Shown here piece by piece: positions 48,401 to 59,700 of a DNA stretch of 64,000 bases; the stretch's first letter is position 1, and every line of letters begins with the position of its first letter. The notes beneath the pieces were generated by a model, which saw only the letters and a list, made by a program, of their open reading frames with translations, was not told where the DNA came from and made no database searches. Source of the stretch: Ottelia alismoides (Eukaryota > Streptophyta > Magnoliopsida > Alismatales > Hydrocharitaceae); contig JAZKJV010006045.1 in the NCBI GenBank assembly GCA_037367405.1, positions 1,178,001-1,242,000 of the forward strand, given 5' to 3'. Position numbers and translations under genes: made by a program.

Positions 48401-49207
48401 TGTATAGGTATGTCTATAAGTCTTATACCTATGTATTATAGACAAGTATTTTTATTTTGCATCTTATTTAGGTTTTTATTCTGATTTCAATATACAATTA
48501 TATTATAAGTAATATTTACATAATTATAAAAATATAAAATTATAAAAATAATGAATAAAGAATAAATTTAATATTTTAATCTGTACAAGTATACTACAAG
48601 GGTCCAAAACTCAACTTTCAAATCGTAACTCCGAAAAATACGATACCACCTCCATTAAATAGATTATTTTATGCTATATACAACTAAAGGTGGGTTTGGT
48701 ACATTTCGAGTTATTATTTATAAGATACAGGTCTGGGAAGTTGGAGTTCTGGAGTTTTATTCAGATCATAACTTTTTATCTGTGCATTATTTTTTTGTGA
48801 AATCAATTTGGTGTTTTTCTTTATTTAATTATCTACAACTTTCATGTACAAAGTTTCTATATTTGATGTATAAAAAGTGGAACCAAAAATAGGTCCTAGA
48901 ATGAATAAAGAATGAATTAACAAGTTAGGTATTTGGCCCTTATCTCCCCCTACTTTATTCCTTGTCGACCTATTCATCAAGATGCCTAGGTCTCGGGGTT
49001 TCGAGTCATAAAATATCTGCAATATCTTATTCTTTTTCTTTTCTTTTATTTATTCTATAATTTTGGCTTTAATTACAATATTTTATACACTATTTACACA
49101 CATATACATGAATGCTAAAATGCATGAATTAATGTTATTTACAAGCATTTGCTAGGATTTTTGAGGCCAAAATGATAGAATAAAGATGATGAAATGTGGA
49201 TTCATCA
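45406..49207 (-). repeat. Athila-1 5' LTR
   Basis: It is 3,802 bases long and matches 30911-34714 throughout. It starts TGATAACTCC next to the primer-binding site and ends GATTCATCA at 49207 next to the TSD. As the 5' LTR of a minus-strand element it should hold the promoter; I could not pick a specific TATA box from the many AT-rich strings. Confidence 0.92.
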
Positions 49208-49755
49208 GTCCTCCACCCGAATCGGATTCTTCTTTTTGGGAAGAAGGAAAAAAATTGTCCGGTTAGCCTTCTCGATTCCTGTGTTACCATCTCTAAATTC
49301 ATTCATTACTGCCATAATGTCATCCTTTCGTAGATCCCAAAATACCTTATAGAAGAACATCGAAAAACCGTCCGGTCCAGGTGCTCCATCCGCATTCAAC
49401 CCCACACCGCACCTTTGACTTCCTCTTCCGTAAATGGAACCTCCAGCTCGGATGCCTGCACCTCTATCAACGATTTCACACCTGCTCCACGCTATCCCCT
49501 GCCCTCATGTGCCCTTCTCCTCGACATCCCCACAAAATGATCGCTAAGAGCCCTTCCCAACTGAGCATCACCGACTACCATATCCCCGTCCACTTGAAGA
49601 CTATGAATAAAATTCCTCATCCTTCTATCGGAGGCCATCGAATGAAAGAACCTTGTGTTTGTATCCCCCTCGCGCAACCACTTTTACCATGATCTTTGTC
49701 TCCATTCCACTTCTTTTTTTCTGTCATCCAAAAGTAGTTCTTCTAGGAGCCTAGC
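49208..49755 (-). pseudogene. Same LINE, 5' portion (linker and RT fingers)
   Basis: On the minus strand it holds the linker [20 protein letters not shown] (49677 downward). Next come a stretch with a shifted frame, then GAPGPDGFSMFFYKVFWDL and IFFLLPKKKNPI up to 49208. The reading frame leads directly into the portion at 30910 once Athila-1 and one copy of its TSD are ignored, which proves that the two pieces were one LINE. At 49756 the LINE is cut again by the start of Athila-3, so its 5' end (ORF1, endonuclease) is outside the window or lost. Confidence 0.85.
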
Positions 49756-51831
49756 TGATGAATCTCGTATTCATCATGCTAAAATTGGCCATTTAGGCTC
49801 CGTTCCCCATCATTCACTTGTAATTAATCATTAATAGAGCATTATTAGCCATCATGCATGTGTGAATAATATCTGCATTTCATCATGCATAATTGCATTT
49901 AAAATCCCCTGTGTAAATTAGCCCAAAAAGCCGCTAACTTCTTACATTTTTAGTTAATTTATCCTAACTTCGATTAACTCAAAACCACCTCCATTGTGTA
50001 GATATTACCAACCTTATTAAATAAAAAATACAAAAAATTACCAACCCCAATAAGTGTCAATTAATCCCAAAGACAAATTTCACATCTGACAGACTAAAAT
50101 GAGCATATCTCCCACATACAGTGTACGATTTTGGTCTACTCACTTTTAAAGTACTCCATTTTCAAATACCTTCAAAACAAGACCAATTTCATAAAATTCG
50201 GAGCTCATATGTGAAAGTTGGATTTTGGGCCTCTTTTGCGCATTTTAACTTTTTGCCAATTTTGACCTGAGTTTTTATGTGCATAATTAACCCTTTTAAT
50301 TCTATTTCTTTTTCATTTGTGTTCTTTGATGAATGTTTTATTAAGCGACATGAAAATCTAAATCCAGATCAAAACTGAAATCAAAGAAACTGACCAAGTC
50401 CAAGTGTCCATTGTCGGTTTGTACAAAAGTTGTGTGTTTCGAACTTCTATTTTATTTTCCTATTTTTTTATTTATTAAAAATCCAAAAAATTAGATTAGT
50501 GTGTAATTAATTTTCTTATATTTTATCGTATTTTTTTTAGATTTTTATCCTCTCTAAAACCACCAAAAAAATTACAAAACTCCAAAAATCGGTTTTCTAT
50601 ACACATGGAAAGCCACCAAAAATACCACTTCGCACAGTTGACCTCTTTTGCTCCCGGGCCCTTCATAAAAGTTGTAGATCTCGATGAGACGAACAACTTT
50701 CGTGAAGAAAAGTTTTCGATCCGAGGTCATCTTGTATCTCTTTTGCCCACTTTAAAATCTGAAATTTTTTGGTGCCACGTGGCAGCTCCAGGGCGTGCCA
50801 CGTGGCACCCCATGTTCACTCTCCAGCCGCCCCCCGGGTCACGTGCCTAGCACGTGACCCCATCATCTCCTTCCTCAGTCGTTTCTTCCTCAACCTCCAC
50901 CCCCTCCGTCGTTATCTCCCTTCCCCTTCCACCTCCGCCGGCCGTTACAAGTCCAGCCAACACCTCCTCGCGCGTAACGCCTGCGCGGCAGCCGTTCCCC
51001 TTCTCCAGCCATTGCCCCCCCACCTTTTCCCCGCCATTTCCCTTCCATAAATGCCACCTCGCCAGCCGTTACACGCCCTCGTGCCTCCCAGCCATTCACC
51101 TCCCCCTCTCGTAACGTGCGGAGACCCATTCCCTATAAAGTCTGCGCCACAGCCTCCTCTCAGGATGATCCGCCCTTCGTTCTGAGAGCCGGTGACAGCG
51201 GCAACGGCATGATCCAGAGGCCTAAAACCTCTGTCCAGCTTCGTGCAACAAAGCTTCGTGGCATCATGGCCAGCCACTGAGGCGAATACCACCGGAGCCT
51301 TCGCTCCAGCACTCCACCGGCCATCTTTCCACCGTGCAGCAGCGATCCTCCCTCCAGCAAGTCACCAAGAACTTCATCGACTCGCATTTTGTCCTCGACT
51401 GACCGCCTCGAAGGTCGAGCTCTTCCTGCTTGGCCAGCCAGCCATCACGTAGTCCTCCTGAGCCCCCCCCTCCGCCTCGCCGCTCCGCTCGCGAGGTCCC
51501 TCCGCCTTAGCACCTCCGTGCATCGACTCCGACTCGCAGAGCCTTCGCCGATCACCCCGCGTCCGCAGCAGCTCGGCCGTGCGTCGGCCGAGCTCCGCTT
51601 GCCTCAGCCCGTGAGTCTCCACCGCCGTCAGACTCCGCTGTTTCGCCTCGCATCGGCTGCACCACCGGTAGGCACCGGGTCCGCCCTCGCGCCGTGTGTC
51701 GGCCGGGGCGCAGCCCGCGTCTTTCGGCCGCCAACACCTCGCCATCGACTTCGCCGCACGCGCGGCACCTCCGCCCTCGCGCCTCGAGCGCCGTCATCGC
51801 CTCCGGCTCCTCCGCCCGCGCTCAGCTCCGG
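49756..51831 (+). repeat. Athila-3: LTR fragment of another Athila-type element
   Basis: It starts TGATGAATCTCG with an inverted ATTCATCA close behind, the same terminal pattern as the Athila-1 and Athila-2 LTRs. It begins exactly where the LINE stops. An AT-rich first part (to about 50760) is followed by a GC-rich part (50770-51831), the usual LTR layout. It shares only scattered similarity with the other two, so it is a different subfamily. The GC-rich part has overlapping open frames on both strands without domains. At 51831 it is interrupted by Athila-2, and the remainder must lie beyond the window. Confidence 0.7.
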
Positions 51832-54800
51832 TGATGAATACCCATTCATCACTCTTTATTCTTCTATTTTAGCTACAAAAACCCTTTTCAAATACATGTA
51901 GATATGTGTAAATACAATTAATTACCAAAAGCATGCATTGTGTAAAAACCTATAATTAGCATGTTTTTGTGCACAAAATAAAAGAATAAAGAGCAAAAAG
52001 AAAAAGAGGGAAATATTTAGAATAAATATTGAGCAACCTAACCCAAGGGAGGGCTCAGCATGGGCCTGACCGCATAAAAGCCAAAGTAGAGGGAGATAGG
52101 AGCTCATTTGTATATATTTGTAAATACATAAAACTATATATTTTCCTCACCCAAAAATATACTTGTACATATTGTGTGAATATTCTATTAAAAACAAAAT
52201 AAAAAGATAAAAATCACAAATTCAAAAATACTCTTCCTTCACCAAGTGTATAAACCACATCTTGTATTTATTTAACCTTGTAAATAAATTCATTTATTTT
52301 CTAAAATTTTTGTAAATATTCTATGGCATACTTTGTAAATAAAATAAATAAAAAGAAACAAAACAAAAATCAAATAAAAATCACAAAATGAAAAATACAA
52401 AAATACATTTTATAAATACCATGTATATAAGTGTATTCAATTATTTATTTCACCCTTGTATATATATATAATAAAAATAAAATGAAAATATTCTTTTATT
52501 CCATATTTTATCTTGTAAATAAATAAAATACAAAATGGGCATAAAAACACATAAAAATAACAAATAAAAAAAAAATCAAATCAAAAATAAAAATCCATAT
52601 AGTGTACATATACCTATATATAGAGCTAACCTATTTTTATTTCCAAAAATTAAATAAAAATCACCAAAAAATAGAAAAAAATAAAAGAAAAATATTTCAT
52701 GTTTTGAGTTTTCACTAACTCGACCTATTTATGCCCTAAAAAAATAAAACAAAAATCAATAACACGTGGCAGAGTCTGGTTGGTCCACGGGGGAATGTTG
52801 ACCCCGGTCAACTCCCCCGCGACCCCTTTCCTATTCTGGACCACGCGCGCCGCGCCTTCTTCCCCGAATTTTCCCACGCGACTCCAGCTGTCATCCACTC
52901 AACCCCCGCGCCCAAATTCTTCGCCGCACATCCCTCTCCCTCGCCGGATCTCTCGCCATCAAATCCAAGCTTTCTATAGCTGTCGCCACTCAACCCTAGA
53001 CGCCCGGTCACACTATATATCCTTCCCCTCCGCCGCCTCCGCGCCGCATCTTTGGCCCTTCTCTTCCTTCCCCGTGACCTCCATTGGCTCCGCCTGAGTG
53101 ACAGCGAGCGTTGGCCCTTGTTGCAGTGAGGCGAGGGAGCGAAACCATCGATCCGGCGTAACCTCGCCGTCCTTGCTCCGCCGCCGGCGTTGAGCATCGA
53201 GCTTCAGGCCTTGACGCCCTTCGAAGCTACGACCCGGAGATAGCCCATCTCCAGCACAGTCTCCAGCATCCATCAGGTACCCGATTCGACCTTCCATTTA
53301 GCTTAATTTCCGATTACGCCCAATTCTCATCTCCGACGCATCTCTCCGATTCCGTCCACTTCACGCAATATCTCGACCCTCCGACCATCTCATCACCTTC
53401 ACCGTGTCCCCACGCACCTTCTACGCACCTTCACTCAACCCAGATCGCACAGGATCTGGGAGTCGAGCTCCACCGTCCTCCGCTCGCCGGAGCTCTTCCG
53501 CCACGCCGCACCGACCACCTTCACCCCGCCTTCTTGGGTCGAGGCACTTTGCCCTCGACCCGCGAAGCTTCTGAACTTGTTTGCAGGTCAAGAGGAGGCT
53601 GTCTGAGGCTTCCCAACTTCGAGCCAGGAGCTTCTTCTCCGACGACCTCGCCGGAGCCTTCCAGGGCTCGGCCGAGGCATTGGAGACCCGTAGCAGCCGC
53701 GCAACCTCACGCCGGAGCTTCTCCGACCTTCAGGCGCAGCTGAGGAGGATCGGAGTGCACGCAGGAGGCCGGCGAAGTTCGCCGGCCATCAGTTCTTCGA
53801 GGACCCTCCAGAGCCGTCCGATGAACACCTCGCTCCAGTTCTGATCGTGGCCGTTCATCTGAGGAGGAGCAGCAGCCGTCGATTCATTTGAGGAGTTCAT
53901 CCGGACCCTTGATCGCAGAGGAGAGAGGCCCGGAGCCCATCACCGTCAGATCGTCCACGTGCCTCTCCCTCCACCGTCGGATCAGGCCAGCGTTTCAAGA
54001 GTAAAGGCGCGTTTGCATCTCCACCGTCCGATCACCACGTGGCGTCCATCTGACCGTCGGCTAATAAAGGGGTAAATATCATAGGGCCCCCTCGTAGTTT
54101 GTTAATTTCGTTTTAGTCCTGTAACTTTAAATTCACGTTGTTTATTTTCTGGGTTATTTGCATCAAGGACCTCGCACTTATTTTTAATTGCACTTATACC
54201 CCCGCCAGTAGTGAACCACGTGCGTCGTCACGTGTCTTTTTGGGTTATTTGCAATGTATGCCTTGTAGTTCTGGATGTTTTGAATTGAATGAAATGTTTT
54301 GTGAAATTGCATTTATGCCCCTGTGAGCACTGAATTTGCACATGTGCGAATTATTTTGGGAATTTTGCAACCATACCCCTGGGCTTTTGATACGAGTTAT
54401 CAAATAGCCCTAGGACTTGGTTTTTATTACATTTAGGTCCCTGTGTGCCCCAGACACGTGCTTGGCACGTGACTTCTTGGGTATTTTGCACCAGGACCCC
54501 AGAACTTTTGGGTATTTGCACTTAGGTCCCTGTGCACAGTGCCCCACCTTTATTTTTGAATAAAATATCAAACGACCTCCAAATCCAATGAAATTTTGAC
54601 ACATGGCTCCTGCCATGGTGTAGGAATTTCTATGATTTTTGGGGACATTTTGGATTTCATTTATTATTTTTAAAAATTCAAAAACCCCTATTTTTGCTAC
54701 TGTTTGACTTTAAAAATACCAAAAAAATATAAAAACTTAACCAAAAATTCTAAAAAAATTAGGACTTGTTGCTTACTGTTTGATTGATTTTCTAGCCAAT

Positions 54801-55488
54801 TTTGGCTATTGTTCATCTCTTAAAAACCCTAAAAATTGAAAAACCCCTAAAAACTCATAAAAAATTGTAGTAAATAAATTAAAAATCCAAAAACAATAAT
54901 TTAGGTGCCTAAATTTTCCTCATTCTTCATAGATTATAGGAAAATTACCTCCAGGGTTGATTGACACTCTTAAATATTTTATTTTTGAGTTTCTAACCTT
55001 GCTGGACAGTACCTCTTCTTTGTTGCATTGTTTGATTTTTAATAATTATTTTATCCATTAGAAAAATTCCAAAAATTCACCAAAAACAGTAAAAAACCTA
55101 AAAAACATAAAAATCAATTTTCTGGAATTTTTACATCATTTCTTGTGTGTTGTATAAATTGTTGAAGTCCCCTTGTATTTACATTCTCTCATTTTCTCAT
55201 CTTTTAAAAAAATCTAAAAAAAAAAATATACAAAAACAAATAAAAACCAAAAAGAGACTCACTTGGATTTCTGACTACATCGTAGGCCGCAAGGCCAATC
55301 TGTGCTCCTTGTGTTCGACCCTGGGAGCTATACCAGGTTAATCTTATAGCAGACCGCTCCTTCTTGTGTGTTGATTGATTTATTTCTTTGAGTGGTTATT
55401 TTTCTGGATTGCTCCGTGTTTGTGATTGAGGTCGCAACGACCTAGCATTTATTTTACACCTTTACCTCATCGCAAATTTCGACAATCA
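51832..55488 (+). repeat. Athila-2 5' LTR
   Basis: 3,657 bases, starting TGATGAATACCC and ending GACAATCA three bases before the PBS. An AT-rich start (51832-52770), a GC-rich middle (52780-54060) and an AT-rich end. The first part matches, reversed, the fragment at 1-1811. Open frames in the GC-rich middle (up to 129 codons, both strands) have no domains and are not taken as genes. Confidence 0.88.
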
Positions 55489-55491
55489 GAA

Positions 55492-55509
55492 TGGCGCCGT
55501 TGCCGGGGA
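55492..55509 (+). other. Athila-2 primer-binding site (tRNA-Asp)
   Basis: tggcgccgttgccgggga is the exact complement of the last 18 bases of plant tRNA-Asp including CCA. Three bases separate it from the LTR. Confidence 0.9.
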
Positions 55510-56768
55510 ACACGGCTTTGTAGTCAGTTTTCCATTTTGTCTCTCTCTATATTACTGTTGTTTTCTGACCATTCTCTCTCTTTGATTTTTGTGCGAGGTA
55601 CTACGTGGAGAACTTGGAGTTACTATTTTGAGGACCCGCACGGGAAGAAGAGCAGGAAGAGAGAGAGAGGAGAAGAAAGTTTCATTTCAGAGAGAGAGAG
55701 AGAACATTTCTTGTTGTAATAACTTAGGACTTGAACTTTGAACTCTGGACATTTGTAACTTAGCGGGTCTGTTTCGCTGAGCACCGGTGTGCTCGGGGGA
55801 CCCACTTGGATTTTCGCGGCTTTTATCATGGTTTTCATAGCTAGCTGCCTTTTCCGGTGTTTCTCGCGGTTTTAGCCCCTAGATTTAGGAATTTTGATTG
55901 ATTGTGACGTAGATTTTTAAGGCCCAACACCTAATAGAATATCTGTTCCTATAGAACGTAATTGGACCTTAATAAAATTCATTGAAAAAGTTAGTTTAAT
56001 TGGATTTGAGACCACGTGCCGTGAGGAGTCACATACAGCGCTGGCAGGACCCGTTGTGGCGGGCACCGAGTGACTCCCAAGATCGGACTCCGGACTCAAT
56101 TCGATTAGCTGACTATTGTTCTTCACGATCAATAGAAGTTGCTCATCTAGGATCCGGTTTTTCCCGCTGCACCATTTAGGTAGTTTATTTCTGTCTTTAA
56201 ATTCTGCGCGGATCACTTGCATGTAGAGTGCTGGAGACAAGGTACGCATTTCTTTCTCTGCATGCATCATTGATTTCTTCGCGCATCGGCTTTTTCGTCT
56301 TCTCCCTCTGTTTTTGGACTTAATCATCAGGAGAATCGGAAAAATCGTTAGGCCGCTTGTATTTATTTTTGAAAAATATTTAAAAAGAAAAACAAAAAAA
56401 TTGGGACTGGATAACATTATTGACCCTAAAAGACACTCACAATTAAAAATTTGTCTTGGGGAGAGCAACCCCCTCATTGTTTGGTTTGATTGTGCGAGAG
56501 AGTGACCCGAACACTAGGTAAAGCCCTCCGGTGCTCATCTCGACTGATTACCGACTCTTCTGTGCGGGACAGTCGGTTGAGAGAGTATCGGGTATCCTAA
56601 CAGGTCACGATTAAGCGCTCTGATATTTTGTATGTTCACCAAATAAAATTGACAAGATAAATTGACCGATCTTTCACGGTCTTCACAGTGTGTTGCGTTG
56701 GTGAACCGGGGGTTTGCTTGTGATCATATTTTCTCCAGATCCCATCCGCCCAACTCGCCAAGATCAAG
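55510..56768 (+). other. Athila-2 leader between PBS and gag
   Basis: About 1.26 kb of untranslated sequence, partly conserved in Athila-1. Apparent frames on the minus strand (up to 186 codons at 55917-56477) have no family resemblance and run against transcription. Confidence 0.6.
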
Positions 56769-59700
56769 ATGATGGGTAGACGATCTCTTAGGCAGCCTTT
56801 GGCTGCACCGCTTTCAGGCGAGTCTACTACATTATCTAGGTTGGCCCGTGAGAGTCGAGACCAGCTCTCCGGGCCCGAGTTCGAATCCACCCTGTTCCCC
56901 CTCGATCCCCTTTCTTCTGTTCCTGAGAGACATGAGCCCGAGGAGAGACGAATTCATTTGACTGAACCTGAGTTGGGCTCTTCTTATTTTGCAGACATCC
57001 CTATGGCTGGAGCCGGTAGTTCAGACGATCGCCAGCCCGAACACTTTGTCTTAGACCAGGGGGCGATTAACTCCACCCTGATCGCGTCATTAGAGACAGT
57101 TCAGAACCAGTTACGCGATCAGGGAGCATTTATGATAGAGATGAGGAGGGAGTTGGAGAGACTCCGAAGAGAGAGAGAAGAGCCGAGCGAGCCGGAGGAC
57201 ATCCCTGATGCTGATGCAGAGGCAGCAGCCGCAGCAGCAGCTGCCGCAGCAGCGGCAGCCGCCGCCGCAGCAAGACCGATGCGGGAACTTCACAACCCCG
57301 GATCTACACTGATGCACCAATGGGTGGTGATTCCTGCTATCGTGGGGGATTTCAAGTTCCCTCCGAACACCCTGCAGATGCTTCCTCATTTTCACGGACT
57401 CGCCACTGAGGAACCACACCTCCATCTCCAGGAGTTTCTGATGATCTGCAGCACTGTCCACGACCGTCGTGTGGACCAAGATACGATTCGAATGATGGCC
57501 TTCCCTTTTTCACTGGCAGATAGAGCAGCCGCCTGGCTGAAACATCTAGGGAAGTTTGTTTACACCTGGGATCAGCTCCGCACCGAGTACTTGAACAAGT
57601 ACTATCCACTCGGGCGGACGAATGCAGCAAGGGCCCTGATCAACAACTTCTCCATGCTCCCTAACGAGCAATTTCACGAGGCATGGGAGAGGTTCAGAGA
57701 GCTTCTGGATAGATGCCCACACCACGACATTTCGAAGCCGAACCTAGTTCAGAGCTTCTTTAGTGGGCTAACACCAGAGCTTCAGGGTCTGGTGAATGCT
57801 TCTTGCGGCGGGTCCTACTTTGCCAAGGACCACAACCAAGTCTGGGCCATCTATGAGGAGATGTCCGAGAATTACATGGTGATGTCCCAGACTCGGTTGT
57901 ACACCCAGAGATCTCAGCAGCCGCCAGGACCCGTGCAGTATCAGCGGATAGCACGGGTTGATGCAGGTCCATCCAGTTCGTCCACAGTTGCAGCCGCACA
58001 GGCAGAGTCGGCCGCTGCGGACATGGGGATTATTAGTGAAAAGTTGGACCGCATGGAGATAATAGAGAAGAAGCAGTGCCAGGGCATAACTCAGATGGAG
58101 GAAATGGCACAGACTCTGAGCGACATGAAGACCCAGCTCTTGTGTCTTCAGGAGGCACAGACGGCTCTTCAGCCCCGTCTTCTGTCGCGAGGCGATTCCG
58201 GCGGCAGCCGCAGCTCGTCCCAGCGCTCCAGCTCCTTGCAGCAGCCTAGACAAGTTCACCTTGTACAGGCGGAGCCGTACCAGCAGCAGCAGCCCTCTTA
58301 CCAGTCACCACCATCTCCAGACTTACAGATGGTGGTATATCAGCCGGATCAGCCTCTGGATGTACTCCCACCAGCCCCTTACGATGCGGAACCGTTGATG
58401 GATGTCAACGGGATTTGGTATGACCGTCCTCAACCTGGAATCCGACGAGACCATCCCGGATTCAGGTGGGGGAATGGGGGTAACCAACCCCAGCAGCAGC
58501 CAGCCGGTCAGGGAGGGCAGTACGCCCAGCAGAGGGATCACCAGCAGCACCCAGCACACCAGCCATCATCGTTCGTATCTCGTCCCTATCAGCAGCAGGG
58601 ACAGAGTTGGAGACGTGAGCAGCAGGCTCACCAGCAGCAGCATCATTCCTCTTACCCCTCTCAACCACAGCAGCACCAGGTCCAGCAGCCTCATTACCAG
58701 AGAGGCAACCCGTCGGGCTCCCATGAGAGCCCCGCCATGGATGATATAGCCCGCCTCTTCACAGAGCAGCAGGCTACATTTAGACGGGAGATGGACGAGT
58801 TCCGCCAGGAGATGCGGGACTTGATGAGAGGGAAGGCCGCCATCCCTGCACAGATAGAGCCTAATCCGAATAATCTGAAGAGGAAATCTGAGCAGGTAGT
58901 TCACACTGAGCCTACCACTTCTAGTGACTCATTTGATGTTATCTCGTCGGATTTATTTGATGCTGATTTTGTCACACTTAGGAGCGGTAGAAGACCAGCA
59001 GGAGGCGCCTCATCTGAGCGACAACACGAGGATCCATCTAGAGCGCCAGATGAGGAAGAGGAGAGCGGTACTGAAGCCGCACATCCTGATGAGGGTGGTA
59101 CTGATGCCACCCGAGATGCTGATTCCACCGGCGGTACTGAGGCCGCCGTTTCACCACATCGAGGAGGTGGTACTGACGCCACCAGCAGAGCCGAGCCAGC
59201 CCGCGGTACTGAGGCCGCAAGACGTCTAGATGCAGAGCCAGCTAGAGGTGGTACTGATGCCACCAACATTTCTTCTGATAGAACTGTTGTCTTTCCTCGC
59301 TTGAATGTATCTCGGAACTCTGATTTGAATAAAGGAAAAGGTTTAGTTTATTCTGATCCCACTGTGATGAATGATGTTTGTGAGGATCCAGTCATTGAAT
59401 CATCTAGGCCTATTCCTAGTCCTTCATCTGAGAAGGACCCTGTGATCCCCTTTCCTAGAGCCCTTGAGTTGGGGAAGGGGAAGAAAAAAGAAAAAGACCC
59501 AAAAAAGAGAGAGCAGGAGGAGTTCAGCAAAGACATGATAGACCGATTTCACATCCAGCTGACCCTCAATGAGGCTTTGCAGCACATCCCTCTTCTTCAG
59601 CGGTCCTTGAGAGACAGGACCACAGTCAGGAGGACGAAGAGGAACAAGACCGCAGAGATCCATGTGCTGACCAAAGCCACGTGTTATGCGATCCAGAACC

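Larger units (their letters stand above)
30911..49207 (-). mobile_element. Athila-1: complete but decayed Athila (Ty3/gypsy) retrotransposon
   Basis: The two LTRs (30911-34714 and 45406-49207) start TG and end CA in direct orientation. The flanks are a perfect 5-bp direct repeat GTCCT (30906-30910 and 49208-49212). The element is transcribed on the minus strand: 5' LTR 49207-45406, PBS 45403-45386, leader, gag-pol 43932-37178, a 2.4-kb 3' region, polypurine tract 34728-34715, and 3' LTR 34714-30911. The tRNA-Asp-type PBS, the RT box FMDDFSIYG and the domain order PR-RT-RH-INT place it in the Athila lineage. Total length is 18,297 bases. It lies inside a LINE, between two consecutive RT codons. 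Confidence 0.93.

Noticed and set aside
50854..51831. Overlapping open frames of up to 170 codons in GC-rich DNA
   Set aside because: They lie in the GC-rich half of the Athila-3 LTR on both strands and carry no recognisable domain.
52780..53844. Open frames in the GC-rich middle of the Athila-2 LTR
   Set aside because: Same reason: LTR sequence, both strands open because of GC content, no domains.
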